Shown: one piece after another, positions 6,475-13,464 of the stretch
Layout: each line of letters begins with the position of its first letter
Position numbering within the stretch: the stretch's first letter is position 1
Assembly: GCA_027068245.1 (NCBI GenBank)
Contig: JAMOUF010000072.1
Span: 1 to 13,586, forward strand
Origin: Campylobacterales bacterium
Lineage (GTDB): Bacteria > Campylobacterota > Campylobacteria > Campylobacterales > Nitratiruptoraceae
Direction of reading: 5' to 3'
DNA length: 13,586 nucleotides
Translations under genes and position numbers: made by a program
The notes under the pieces: generated by a model
The model's database searches: none
The model's input: the letters and a program-made list of their open reading frames with translations, nothing else
What the model was told of the DNA's origin: nothing

Positions 6475-6636
6475 ATGGCTGCATTTGACGTAAGCAAGAT
6501 AGACGCTATCTATCCGACAAAAGGCGAAAGGCACCCTTACAATCTGTGGGGGTTTAAAAGAGGTAAAAAAAGGCCCAAACTGAAGAAGAAAAAGGAGCCA
6601 AGAAAAAAAACCGGGCGTATAGATATCTATGTATAA
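6475..6636 (+). CDS. 53-residue highly basic small protein
   Basis: ATG at 6475, preceded by AAAGGA at a good distance, runs to TAA at 6634-6636. The start MAAFDVSKIDAIYPTKGERH is uncharged to mildly charged. The middle is extremely basic (runs such as KKRPKLKKKKEPRKK, about 31-45), and the end is TGRIDIYV. There is no signal peptide or membrane segment, so it is cytosolic; the lysine and arginine content suggests nucleic-acid, ribosome or acidic-partner binding (inference). It sits 27 bp after the cytochrome-like gene and 9 bp before the carboxynorspermidine synthase gene, filling what would otherwise be a 198-bp gap. It is in the same frame as the upstream gene, separated by a single stop. 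I do not recognise a family. Confidence 0.6.
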   Translation: MAAFDVSKIDAIYPTKGERHPYNLWGFKRGKKRPKLKKKKEPRKKTGRIDIYV

Positions 6637-6645
6637 AGGAGCGAG

Positions 6646-7860
6646 ATGGGAAAAGTTTTGATAATAGGCGCAGGCGGCGTAGGAAGGGTTGTAGCGCACA
6701 AATGCGCGCTGAATCCGGATACATTCCATCATATTACACTTGCCAGCAGAACGCTTGGCAAGTGCGAAGAGATAAGAGATGAGATAAAGCGGAAGTGGAA
6801 CCAGGATATAGACGTTGCCAGGGTCGATGCCGACAACGTAAACGAGCTGATAGACCTCATCAGGCTGACAAAGCCGGATCTGGTTATAAACGTGGCCCTG
6901 CCCTACCAGGATCTTACCATTATGGAAGCCTGCATGGAGACAAAGGTGGACTATCTCGATACGGCCAACTACGAACATCCGGATACGGCTAAGTTCGAGT
7001 ACAAACAGCAGTGGGCTTTGGACGAGCCTTTTAGACAAAGGGGTATCATGGCCCTGCTTGGCAGCGGCTTTGACCCAGGCGTTACAAACGTCTTTGTGGC
7101 CTATGCACAAAAGCACTATTTCGACACGATAGAGTATATTGATATTTTGGACTGTAACGCCGGAGACCACGGCTATCCGTTCGCTACCAACTTCAATCCG
7201 GAAATCAACATAAGGGAGGTTAACTCCAAAGGCAGATACTGGGAAAACGGAAAGTGGATAGAGACGGAGCCCATGGAGAAGAAGATGGTATGGGACTATC
7301 CAAAAATAGGCCCCAAAGAGAGTTACCTGCTCTATCACGAGGAGGAGGAGTCTTTGGTAAAACATATTCCAGGTCTTAAAAGAATCAGGTTCTGGATGAC
7401 TTTTAGCGAAAGTTACCTGACACACCTGAAAGTTTTGGATAACGTGGGGCTTACCAGGATAGACCCAGTAGAGGTTGACGGATGCAAGGTAGTGCCCCTT
7501 CATCTGCTAAAAGCCCTGCTTCCAGACCCGGCAAGCCTTGGAGCCAGAACCAAAGGAAAGACGAATATAGGCGTGGTCTGCGAAGGGGTTAAAGATGGTA
7601 AGAGAAGAAAGATATACATCTACAACATCTGCGACCACCAGGAGGCCTTCAAGGAGGTCTACAGCCAATGCGTAAGCTACACTACCGGGGTTCCGGCGAT
7701 GATTGGGGCCAAGATGATGCTGGAGAAGAAGTGGCACAGACCGGGGGTTTGGAATATGGAGCAGTTCGACCCGGACCCCTTTATGGAAGAGTTGAACCGA
7801 CAGGGACTGCCCTGGGAGGTTTTGGAGATGAATCCGGATGAGACAAGGGAGATAAAATGA
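6646..7860 (+). CDS. Carboxynorspermidine/carboxyspermidine synthase (saccharopine dehydrogenase family)
   Basis: 404 residues. An N-terminal Rossmann fold begins VLIIGAGGVGRVVAHK (GAGGVG at residues 8-13) for NADPH. Further landmarks are INVALPYQD, DYLDTANYE and LLGSGFDPGVTN, typical of the saccharopine dehydrogenase-like carboxynorspermidine synthase family rather than lysine-pathway enzymes. It reductively condenses aspartate semialdehyde with putrescine or diaminopropane to carboxy(nor)spermidine, in the cytosol. The partner decarboxylase is encoded two genes downstream (8656-9798), which strongly supports the call. AAAGGAG before the ATG at 6646 fixes the start. Its TGA overlaps the next ATG (ATGA). 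Which diamine is used cannot be told from the sequence; the Campylobacterota-like context suggests putrescine and spermidine. Confidence 0.93.
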   Translation: MGKVLIIGAGGVGRVVAHKCALNPDTFHHITLASRTLGKCEEIRDEIKRKWNQDIDVARVDADNVNELIDLIRLTKPDLVINVALPYQDLTIMEACMETKVDYLDTANYEHPDTAKFEYKQQWALDEPFRQRGIMALLGSGFDPGVTNVFVAYAQKHYFDTIEYIDILDCNAGDHGYPFATNFNPEINIREVNSKGRYWENGKWIETEPMEKKMVWDYPKIGPKESYLLYHEEEESLVKHIPGLKRIRFWMTFSESYLTHLKVLDNVGLTRIDPVEVDGCKVVPLHLLKALLPDPASLGARTKGKTNIGVVCEGVKDGKRRKIYIYNICDHQEAFKEVYSQCVSYTTGVPAMIGAKMMLEKKWHRPGVWNMEQFDPDPFMEELNRQGLPWEVLEMNPDETREIK

Positions 7861-8666
7861 AAAAGATACTACTATCGGCGCTGCTTGCCGGCGCACTGGT
7901 TGCAGGATGGCAGGATATGCTTGGAAACGCCGTCAAACAGTATAGCGGCTCACAAAAAAATGCCGGTTCAACAACCGCAACTTCACTGCCTGGAACAACA
8001 AAGGAGAGCTCGGCTATAAAAGAGGCCTTGGAGATTGGTGTGAAAAAGGCTGTGGATACACTTGGCAAAAAGGGAGGGTTCTATGATAATCCTTTGGTTA
8101 AAATCCCCCTTCCAAAAAACGTTCAAATGGTAGGAGATACACTTAAAAAGGCGGGTATGGGAAAATATGTGGAGCGCTTTGAGCTATCGATGAACCGTGC
8201 GGCCGAGGAGGCGGTACCCGAGACTGCGAAAGTGCTGGCCGAAACCATAAAAGAGATGAAACTCGAAGACGCCAAAAAGATAGTAACAGGCCCCGATAAC
8301 GCTGCAACCGAGTATTTCAAAACCCATGCCGGAGAAAAACTGGCGAAAAAAATCGCTCCAATTATAAAAAAACATATGGAAAACGAAAACGTGACCAAAT
8401 ACTATCAGACAATGATGGAGTATTACAACCAGTATGGAAAGAGATACACATCCAACAAATACGCACAGGCTGCTTTGGGAGCCCTGGGTATGGGAGGCAA
8501 AGGTAGCGCTATGCCAAAAGAGGATGAGAAGGATTTGACAACTTACGTCACCAACAGAACCCTTGAGGGACTTTACAAGATGATAGAGGAGCAAGAAAGA
8601 GCGATTAGAAAAAATCCAGCCGCAAGAGCCACCAAACTTTTGCAAGAGGTATTTGGTGGAAAGTAG
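7857..8666 (+). CDS. DUF4197 exported protein
   Basis: 269 residues. A signal sequence (about 1-17, LLSALLAGALVAG) leads into a low-complexity Ser/Thr-rich linker (about 30-52). The body matches what I know of DUF4197: ALEIGVKKAVDTLGKKGGFYDNP, KIPLPKNV, MNRAAEEAVPE, DAKKIVTGPDNAATEYF and a C-terminal helical part ending LLQEVFGGK. The domain is alpha-helical and of unknown function, and the export signal places it in the periplasm. The ATG overlaps the synthase stop by 4 bp with GGGAG upstream, and the 3' end overlaps the decarboxylase gene. It is therefore embedded in the polyamine operon. A role in polyamine handling at the envelope is only a guess from position. Confidence 0.88.
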   Translation: MKKILLSALLAGALVAGWQDMLGNAVKQYSGSQKNAGSTTATSLPGTTKESSAIKEALEIGVKKAVDTLGKKGGFYDNPLVKIPLPKNVQMVGDTLKKAGMGKYVERFELSMNRAAEEAVPETAKVLAETIKEMKLEDAKKIVTGPDNAATEYFKTHAGEKLAKKIAPIIKKHMENENVTKYYQTMMEYYNQYGKRYTSNKYAQAALGALGMGGKGSAMPKEDEKDLTTYVTNRTLEGLYKMIEEQERAIRKNPAARATKLLQEVFGGK

Positions 8667-9798
8667 CATAGAGCGGGTTTTACCAAAAATAAAAACCCCC
8701 TCATACGTTTTGGAAGAGGCACTTTTGAAAAAAAACCTCAAGCTGCTTAAAAACATAGAGCAAAAAAGCGGGGCCAAAATCATTCTGGCCCTAAAGGGTT
8801 TTGCCATGTGGAGCACCTTCGATATGGTAAGAGAGTATCTAAGCGGCGCCACGGCCAGCGGCCTGTGGGAGTGCCAGCTGGCCTTTGAGGAGCTAAGAAG
8901 AGAGGTTCACACCTACTCACCAGGCTTTAAAGAGGATGAGATAGAGCTTATCGCAAAGATGAGCGACTATATCATATTCAACTCCATAAACCAGTTCAAA
9001 AAGTATAAAGAGCGGGTTAAAAATATCCATCCGGATATATCTTTGGGTATCCGGATAAACCCCCAAACCTCCGCCGCCCCGGTGGAGCTTTACAACCCAT
9101 GCGCCCCATACAGCCGCCTTGGAGTTACCAAAGAGGCCTTCGAGTGGGACGATATGATGGAGGGTTTTCACTTTCACGCTCTGTGCGAGGAGAGCGCCGA
9201 GGCTTTGGAGCAGGTGCTAAAATCCTTCGAGGAGAGTTTCAAAGAGTTTCTGCCCCGGCTTAAGTGGGTGAATTTCGGCGGCGGACACCATATCACCAAG
9301 AAAGGTTACGACACTCAAAAGCTGATAAGGCTTATCAAAGATTTCAGCCAAAAGTATGGCCTTCAGGTCTATCTTGAGCCTGGAGAGGCCGTTGGGTGGC
9401 AAACGGGTGTGCTCGTGGCCTCGGTGGTTGATATAGTCCATAACCAGATGGATATAGCAATTCTCGATACATCGGCGGAAACCCATATGCCAGACGTTTT
9501 GGCGATGCCCTACAGACCTGAGGTTAGAGGCGCAGGTATGCCGGATGAGAAACCTTACCGATACAGGCTTGCCGGCAACAGCTGCCTGGCCGGAGATATC
9601 ATAGGAGACTACAGTTTCGACAGACCCTTAAAACCGGGAGATAAGATAATTTTTGAGGATATGATACACTACACTTTTGTCAAAAACACCACGTTCAACG
9701 GTATCCGGCTCCCCTCACTGGCTATTTTGAAAGAAAACGGAGATTATGAAGTTATTAAAAGATTTGATTATTGCGATTATAAGCATAGGCTCTCTTAG
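8656..9798 (+). CDS. nspC: Carboxynorspermidine/carboxyspermidine decarboxylase
   Basis: About 380 residues, an alanine-racemase-fold PLP decarboxylase. Numbering is from the GTG at 8656. The PLP lysine is Lys47 in ILALKGFAMW; the fold continues through HFHALCEES (about 172-180), the phosphate-binding GGGHH (about 208-212) and EPGEAVGW (about 241-248). The second-subunit catalytic cysteine is Cys310 in GNSCLAGD. It removes the carboxyl group from carboxy(nor)spermidine, completing the route begun by the synthase at 6646. The start may be GTG 8656 or the adjacent TTG 8653; GAGG lies just upstream of both. The gene overlaps the DUF4197 gene by 11-14 bp and the following hydrolase gene by 53 bp. 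The C-terminus (DYKHRLS) looks native, so the long overlap is not a reading error. Confidence 0.94.
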   Translation: MESSIERVLPKIKTPSYVLEEALLKKNLKLLKNIEQKSGAKIILALKGFAMWSTFDMVREYLSGATASGLWECQLAFEELRREVHTYSPGFKEDEIELIAKMSDYIIFNSINQFKKYKERVKNIHPDISLGIRINPQTSAAPVELYNPCAPYSRLGVTKEAFEWDDMMEGFHFHALCEESAEALEQVLKSFEESFKEFLPRLKWVNFGGGHHITKKGYDTQKLIRLIKDFSQKYGLQVYLEPGEAVGWQTGVLVASVVDIVHNQMDIAILDTSAETHMPDVLAMPYRPEVRGAGMPDEKPYRYRLAGNSCLAGDIIGDYSFDRPLKPGDKIIFEDMIHYTFVKNTTFNGIRLPSLAILKENGDYEVIKRFDYCDYKHRLS

Positions 9799-10513
9799 CT
9801 ACCTGCTCTTTTTGCTCTATCTCTATTTCAATCAGGAGAGACTGATATTTTTAAACAGCCTGGCACCAAAGGAGATAGATTTGCCAAAGGAGGCAAAAAG
9901 GCTCTTTGTAGAGGGAGTTGAGGTAGCTTTGATAGATAGAGGCGCCGATACTACACTTTTTTACTTTGGCGGAAACGCAAACAACGCTTTCGAGTTTTTG
10001 AAGTGTCTAAAAGAGCTGCCCTACAACATCGTAGCGATGAACTACCCGGGATTTGGAAAAAGTGTTGGAAAACCCTCGCAAAAGGCCATATTCGAGGCTG
10101 CCAAAAAGGTTTTTAAGAGGTTTAAAACCAAAAAGAACATAGTGGTTGGAAGAAGCCTTGGAACGGCCGTAGCAGCGTATATATCACAGGATAAAGATAT
10201 ATCCAAAGTCATTTTGATAACCCCTTTTTACTCTTTGAAAGAGCTTGCAAAACGCTTCTATCCGGGAGTGCCCGTATCTTTGATACTCAAACACCCATTT
10301 GAGACATACAGATACATAGAAAAAAGCTGCGCGGATGTCTATGTGATATTGGCGCAAAATGATGAGACCACTCCACGGGAAAGTTACGAGAAACTGAAAA
10401 AACATATAAAAAATCTAAAAGATGAGGTTGTGATAGAGGGCTCAAGCCATGGGGATATTTTATCTTTTCCAAAAACCTGTGAGAGCGTAAAGAGGTTTGG
10501 GCGGGAGGACTAA
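9746..10513 (+). CDS. Membrane-anchored alpha/beta hydrolase
   Basis: 255 residues with a single N-terminal transmembrane helix (about 7-28). The alpha/beta hydrolase fold follows: FYFGGNANNA (about 72-81, oxyanion region), MNYPGFGKS, the nucleophile elbow GRSLG (Ser137), LAQNDETTP (Asp206) and SSHGDIL (His235), so the catalytic triad is complete. It resembles ABHD17-, BAAT- or YqkD-like serine hydrolases. The substrate is unknown; thioesters or esters at the membrane are possible. The active domain should lie in the cytoplasm or periplasm depending on helix orientation, which I cannot settle. CGGAG before the ATG supports a start inside nspC, overlapping it by 53 bp, so this is the last gene of the polyamine operon. 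Its TAA overlaps the convergent gene's TAG. Confidence 0.88.
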   Translation: MKLLKDLIIAIISIGSLSYLLFLLYLYFNQERLIFLNSLAPKEIDLPKEAKRLFVEGVEVALIDRGADTTLFYFGGNANNAFEFLKCLKELPYNIVAMNYPGFGKSVGKPSQKAIFEAAKKVFKRFKTKKNIVVGRSLGTAVAAYISQDKDISKVILITPFYSLKELAKRFYPGVPVSLILKHPFETYRYIEKSCADVYVILAQNDETTPRESYEKLKKHIKNLKDEVVIEGSSHGDILSFPKTCESVKRFGRED

Positions 10514-11580
10514 GCCTCCTGTCCGGGCAGAAACTCCACTTTATCGCCCTCTTGCTCCGCAACCAACCCCTCTACAGGAGTATAGACGAAGCTTCCTGTA
10601 TCTTCGTCATAACCTTCAAGCTTGTAGATTTTACCGGTTTTCGTCACGATTACCCAGTCAAAGCCGTTTTCGCTCTCATCGTTGTATTTTACGAAAGGAT
10701 ACCCCTTTGCCTCAAGCTGTGCCAGAAGCTTAGCCAGATCCTCCTGGGAAGTTGTTATAAACTTTACCCTGCCATCATCGTCGATAAAGCCTTTTACGCC
10801 GCTTAACTTCTCATACTTAAAAGTGCCCTTCTCTTTATCCACGCCAACAAGATTGTAAACCACTCCGCTCGTTGTAACGTAAACCCAGTCAAAGGGGCCG
10901 TGGCCGTATTGGACGAACTCTCCGGATACGGGAAGCACGACTCTGTTTTGCGCTTTTAAAATACTCTGTTTGATCTTTTCCACTCTTTTTTTGTAAGCCT
11001 CTTTGACTCTCTCTTTAATCTTCTCCATATCCGGATGCGAGAGGTCCAAATCTTTGAATAGATCCTCCTGTTTATAAAACTTTATCGCCTTTTTTACCTC
11101 TTTTAAAAGCTTTTTTACCTCTTTTGGAAGAGTAGGATCCTTTAACTCCTGATCTATTGTGCTTAAAATCTCCTCTTTACACTTATTGGCCTCCTGGTAA
11201 AAAAGATCTTCCATATCCTGCTGCTCCGTGTCGCCGGTTTGGCTTTGGGGCTTTCCATCGTAATGGTCTTGCACATGCTGGGCCATATTCTCTTTTTGCT
11301 GTTGAACGGTATCCATATACCCTTGTGGCGTATCTACTATATCTTGCGGCTTTTCATATCCGGAATGGTTTTTATGATCAGGCTTTGGATCTGTTGGGCT
11401 TGGGGGTGTCACCGCAGATCCGGTGGATCCGCTTTGCTGATTGGCACCGGCCTGTTCGGCCTCCTCACTGTGCTCTATCATATCGGCAAAACCCATATAT
11501 CCACCGATTCTCTCCTTGGCGTATGTTGAGCTTAAAAGCAGTGAAGCGGCCAAAACGCTTATCATCAAACCTTTTTTCAT
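10510..11580 (-). CDS. Secreted protein with coiled middle and duplicated C-terminal domain
   Basis: 356 residues. A signal peptide ends near TYA/KE (about 21). Residues 35-125 are low complexity, rich in Gln, Ser, Pro, Asp and His. Residues 126-212 are strongly charged and helical (many EVKK, EKIK and AYKKR units), with the only Cys at 134. The C-terminus has two copies of a roughly 44-residue unit: 230-274 and 307-350, both starting FDWVxVT and sharing G, Y, L, G, D, G, F and Y positions plus a VKF or VEF end, about 17 identities. A 32-residue helical linker separates them. I recognise no named family. It looks like a periplasmic or surface protein with small beta-rich repeat domains. AGGAG upstream of the ATG supports the start. 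It is transcribed leftward, 82 bp after the outer-membrane protein gene. Confidence 0.8.
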   Translation of the reverse strand: MKKGLMISVLAASLLLSSTYAKERIGGYMGFADMIEHSEEAEQAGANQQSGSTGSAVTPPSPTDPKPDHKNHSGYEKPQDIVDTPQGYMDTVQQQKENMAQHVQDHYDGKPQSQTGDTEQQDMEDLFYQEANKCKEEILSTIDQELKDPTLPKEVKKLLKEVKKAIKFYKQEDLFKDLDLSHPDMEKIKERVKEAYKKRVEKIKQSILKAQNRVVLPVSGEFVQYGHGPFDWVYVTTSGVVYNLVGVDKEKGTFKYEKLSGVKGFIDDDGRVKFITTSQEDLAKLLAQLEAKGYPFVKYNDESENGFDWVIVTKTGKIYKLEGYDEDTGSFVYTPVEGLVAEQEGDKVEFLPGQEA

Positions 11581-11662
11581 ATCATTCTCCTTTTTTTATT
11601 CTAACCGTATTGTGACACAAAAGGAGTAAGTGGTAAGTTATAAATATGTTAACCAAACGTTA
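11581..11662 (-). promoter_or_regulatory. 82-bp intergenic region with a TTGTGACACAA palindrome
   Basis: The gap upstream of the 356-residue secreted protein gene holds a perfect 11-bp palindrome (TTGTG-A-CACAA, 11610-11620). A TATAAC-like -10 candidate on the minus strand lies near 11636-11645. A strong AGGAG site precedes the start at 11580. The palindrome would fall just downstream of that -10, where a repressor could block transcription. No intrinsic terminator follows the upstream gene, so read-through from the operon to the right is also possible. Assignment of the promoter is tentative. Confidence 0.3.
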
Positions 11663-12430
11663 TCAAAACCGCTGTCCAAAACCTACGCTAAAAATCGAGT
11701 CTACGGTCTTGGAATCCAGAGCCTTGGAATAGGTGGCAAACAGGTAGAAACGGTTTTTAAATTTCCATTCGCCCTTTAGATATAAAATATTGTGTGACAG
11801 CCCGAACTTGCCCCTGTGGTAGTAGTATGAGAGGTTTAGGGAGTGTCTGTCGAAGAACTTCTCAAAACCCAGATATGCCCCGTAACTGTTTTTAAGCCTG
11901 CTGCCCCTGAATCTATCTTTTGTATAGATATAGTAGGCTCCAGAGACTATCTTGTAACCCAGATAGTAGTAGTCGCTGCTGAGATAGAGCCCATAATCGG
12001 CCCTGTTTCCGCTGCTGTTATATGTAGGCAGATCCACTCCTACCCCAACGTACAGATCCCACATCGGGGTAGGATTGAAAAGATAGTCCGCTTTTATATT
12101 GGTATCTGAAAAGCCCTTTTTGTAGTTGTTGTCAAAAAAAAGTCCCGTTATGGAGAGGTCGAACCTGTTTTTGTATATAGTCAGGTTGAAAAGATAGCCG
12201 TTTTCATAAAAATCATCATCTTTGGCATAGAGGTATTCAAAGTAGTATTCGAGCCTTTTTGGCTTGATAAGCTTCTCCACACTGCAGCCATATTCGTCCA
12301 CTATATCGCTAAAAGGGGTGTTGGGACATCTGTCATAGATATCTGGAACACCATCCAGGTCGCCATCTTTATACTCATTTGCCAAAACCTGCGTCAAAAC
12401 AATCAATAAAATCACAACAGCTCTTATCAT
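11663..12430 (-). CDS. Outer-membrane beta-barrel protein with N-terminal thrombospondin type 3 repeat
   Basis: 255 residues. Signal peptide about 1-17 (ends LAN). Residues about 20-49 hold a calcium-binding TSP3-like repeat, KDGDLDGVPDIYDRCPNTP, with Cys35 and Cys49 positioned for a disulfide. From about 59 onward the sequence alternates aromatic and polar residues in strand-length blocks (LEYYFEYLYA, YYYLGYKIVSGAYYIY, SLNLSYYYHRG) and ends VGFGQRF. The final Phe is the usual BAM recognition signal, so this should be a barrel in the outer membrane. AAGGA lies upstream of the ATG, which overlaps the stop of the preceding gene by one base (TGATG), implying coupled translation. Its cargo or ligand is unknown. 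TSP3 repeats often sit beside OmpA domains, but no OmpA domain is present here. Confidence 0.85.
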   Translation of the reverse strand: MIRAVVILLIVLTQVLANEYKDGDLDGVPDIYDRCPNTPFSDIVDEYGCSVEKLIKPKRLEYYFEYLYAKDDDFYENGYLFNLTIYKNRFDLSITGLFFDNNYKKGFSDTNIKADYLFNPTPMWDLYVGVGVDLPTYNSSGNRADYGLYLSSDYYYLGYKIVSGAYYIYTKDRFRGSRLKNSYGAYLGFEKFFDRHSLNLSYYYHRGKFGLSHNILYLKGEWKFKNRFYLFATYSKALDSKTVDSIFSVGFGQRF

Positions 12431-12681
12431 CAGTGCTTTCCTTTTGTATGCAAAGGGGTTCTTAAAATCTTTTGAAGGTGTATAATCTGTGAGGACTGTA
12501 TATCAAGATTGAGCTCAAAAATCTTTCTTTTAAGCTCGTTCATCAGGTGGCGGCGCTCGGCCTGGGGCGCCGCCATAATCTTCTCTATCTCCTTGTCGAT
12601 ATCGAACTTTTTGGTAGTGTTGCTCTCATCCGCAACCATAAAAACCAACAAAAGAACCAACAGCGACAAGATCTTTTTCAT
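12430..12681 (-). CDS. Small exported helical protein
   Basis: 83 residues: signal sequence about 1-17 (LSLLVLLLVFMVA), then an amphipathic helical body (DKEIEKIMAAPQAERRHLMNELKRKIFEL) and a basic, His-containing tail ending HTKGKH. It has no cysteines. The Arg/His-rich helix and four His residues might bind metal or a membrane surface, but no motif proves it. The start abuts the stop of the upstream ferritin-like gene with no gap, and the stop overlaps the ATG of the beta-barrel gene, so it is firmly inside this operon. The Shine-Dalgarno site is weak (AAGAG). I recognise no family. It is probably a periplasmic partner of the barrel protein (inference). Confidence 0.7.
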   Translation of the reverse strand: MKKILSLLVLLLVFMVADESNTTKKFDIDKEIEKIMAAPQAERRHLMNELKRKIFELNLDIQSSQIIHLQKILRTPLHTKGKH

Positions 12682-13464
12682 CTAAAGCTCTTTTAAAACC
12701 TCTTGCATAAGCTCGATATGAAAATCCTCCTGGTTGTTGATAAAATCGAAAAATAGGCTCAAAGATTCATCTTTAATGCTCTGGCTCAGTGCCCTGCACT
12801 GCTCTTTTGCGGCCATCTCCTCCTCTATTCCATCTTCTAAAAACTTTTTCAAATCATCGAACTGATATACCTCTTTCATAACGGGCCTTGGTATTTGCAA
12901 AATCCCAAGCTCGGCCTCCAACAGGGCGAAGGATTTGAGGTGATAGATAGACTCCTCTATCAAATCGTCGAAAACCGAGATGACTTTTGGGTTGTCAACC
13001 CTCATTTTCGAGTAAAAATAGGTGATAATCAGCTCATACTCCTTGTATGTCTCCTCGAAAAGAAACTCAACCAAAGATTTCAGGCTCTCCTTATCCAGCT
13101 CTTTGTATCTTAGGTGCCTGTCAAAAGCCGTGATTTTATAGTCTTTAAAATTTTTTAGACAAAAGAGCATATATCTCTCATCGGATTTTATTCTAAAAAA
13201 CAGAGGTCCCTCTTTGTATAAAAGCTCCATAGAGACTATCAAATCCTCCAACATCTCGTAAGCCTCTTTCGCCGTAGAAAATTTTAGCTGCAGATTATCC
13301 CTATTCCAGTCAAAATCCCCCTCTTTTGCAAGCCATTTAAGATGCCTGAACTCCATAGCTGCGAAATCTTCGAGCATATCCGCCTCTTTGGAGCGGGGAA
13401 GCGCGAATGAGACGAAAAGCATCTTTAGCCAAAGTTCGTGTTTTTTCCTGAAAATCTCTCTCAT
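12682..13464 (-). CDS. All-helical protein with ferritin-like ExxH motifs
   Basis: 260 residues, no signal peptide, almost wholly alpha-helical. Candidate metal sites resemble those of ferritin-like di-iron bundles: MEFRH (Glu38, His41), IEESIYH (Glu170/171, His175), a Glu cluster at 214-216 (IEEEM) and QEDFH (Glu246, His249). Rubrerythrin-type folds use Glu and ExxH on paired helices, and the spacing here could make one or two such bundles. Only two of the three His sites are exact ExxH, so the assignment is moderate. A cytosolic oxidative-stress or metal-storage role would follow if true. GGAGG precedes the ATG. The ATG overlaps the upstream gene's stop (ATGA), and the 3' end abuts the small exported protein gene. 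Confidence 0.7.
   Translation of the reverse strand: MREIFRKKHELWLKMLFVSFALPRSKEADMLEDFAAMEFRHLKWLAKEGDFDWNRDNLQLKFSTAKEAYEMLEDLIVSMELLYKEGPLFFRIKSDERYMLFCLKNFKDYKITAFDRHLRYKELDKESLKSLVEFLFEETYKEYELIITYFYSKMRVDNPKVISVFDDLIEESIYHLKSFALLEAELGILQIPRPVMKEVYQFDDLKKFLEDGIEEEMAAKEQCRALSQSIKDESLSLFFDFINNQEDFHIELMQEVLKEL

Noticed and set aside
6600..6636. A-rich runs as a slippery or frameshift site
   Set aside because: The run of As lies inside the Lys-rich 53-residue gene and is explained by AAA and AAG codons. No downstream frame gives a sensible fusion.
6136..7503. A 455-codon open frame on the minus strand
   Set aside because: It lies antisense to the well-identified carboxynorspermidine synthase and the cytochrome-like gene. 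Its translation shows no domain, signal or composition of a real protein, and no ribosome binding site was seen.
8184..8852. A 222-codon minus-strand open frame across DUF4197 and nspC
   Set aside because: It is antisense to two recognised genes in a tight operon, and its hydrophobic, Phe/Ser-rich translation is what reverse-complemented Lys/Glu-rich coding sequence gives.
10480..10530. Intrinsic terminator at the hydrolase/secreted-protein convergence
   Set aside because: No hairpin followed by a T-run was found on either strand; the stops overlap directly.
11157..11615. Plus-strand open frames opposite the secreted-protein gene
   Set aside because: They oppose a gene with a clear signal peptide, ribosome binding site and internal protein repeat. 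Their translations lack recognisable features.
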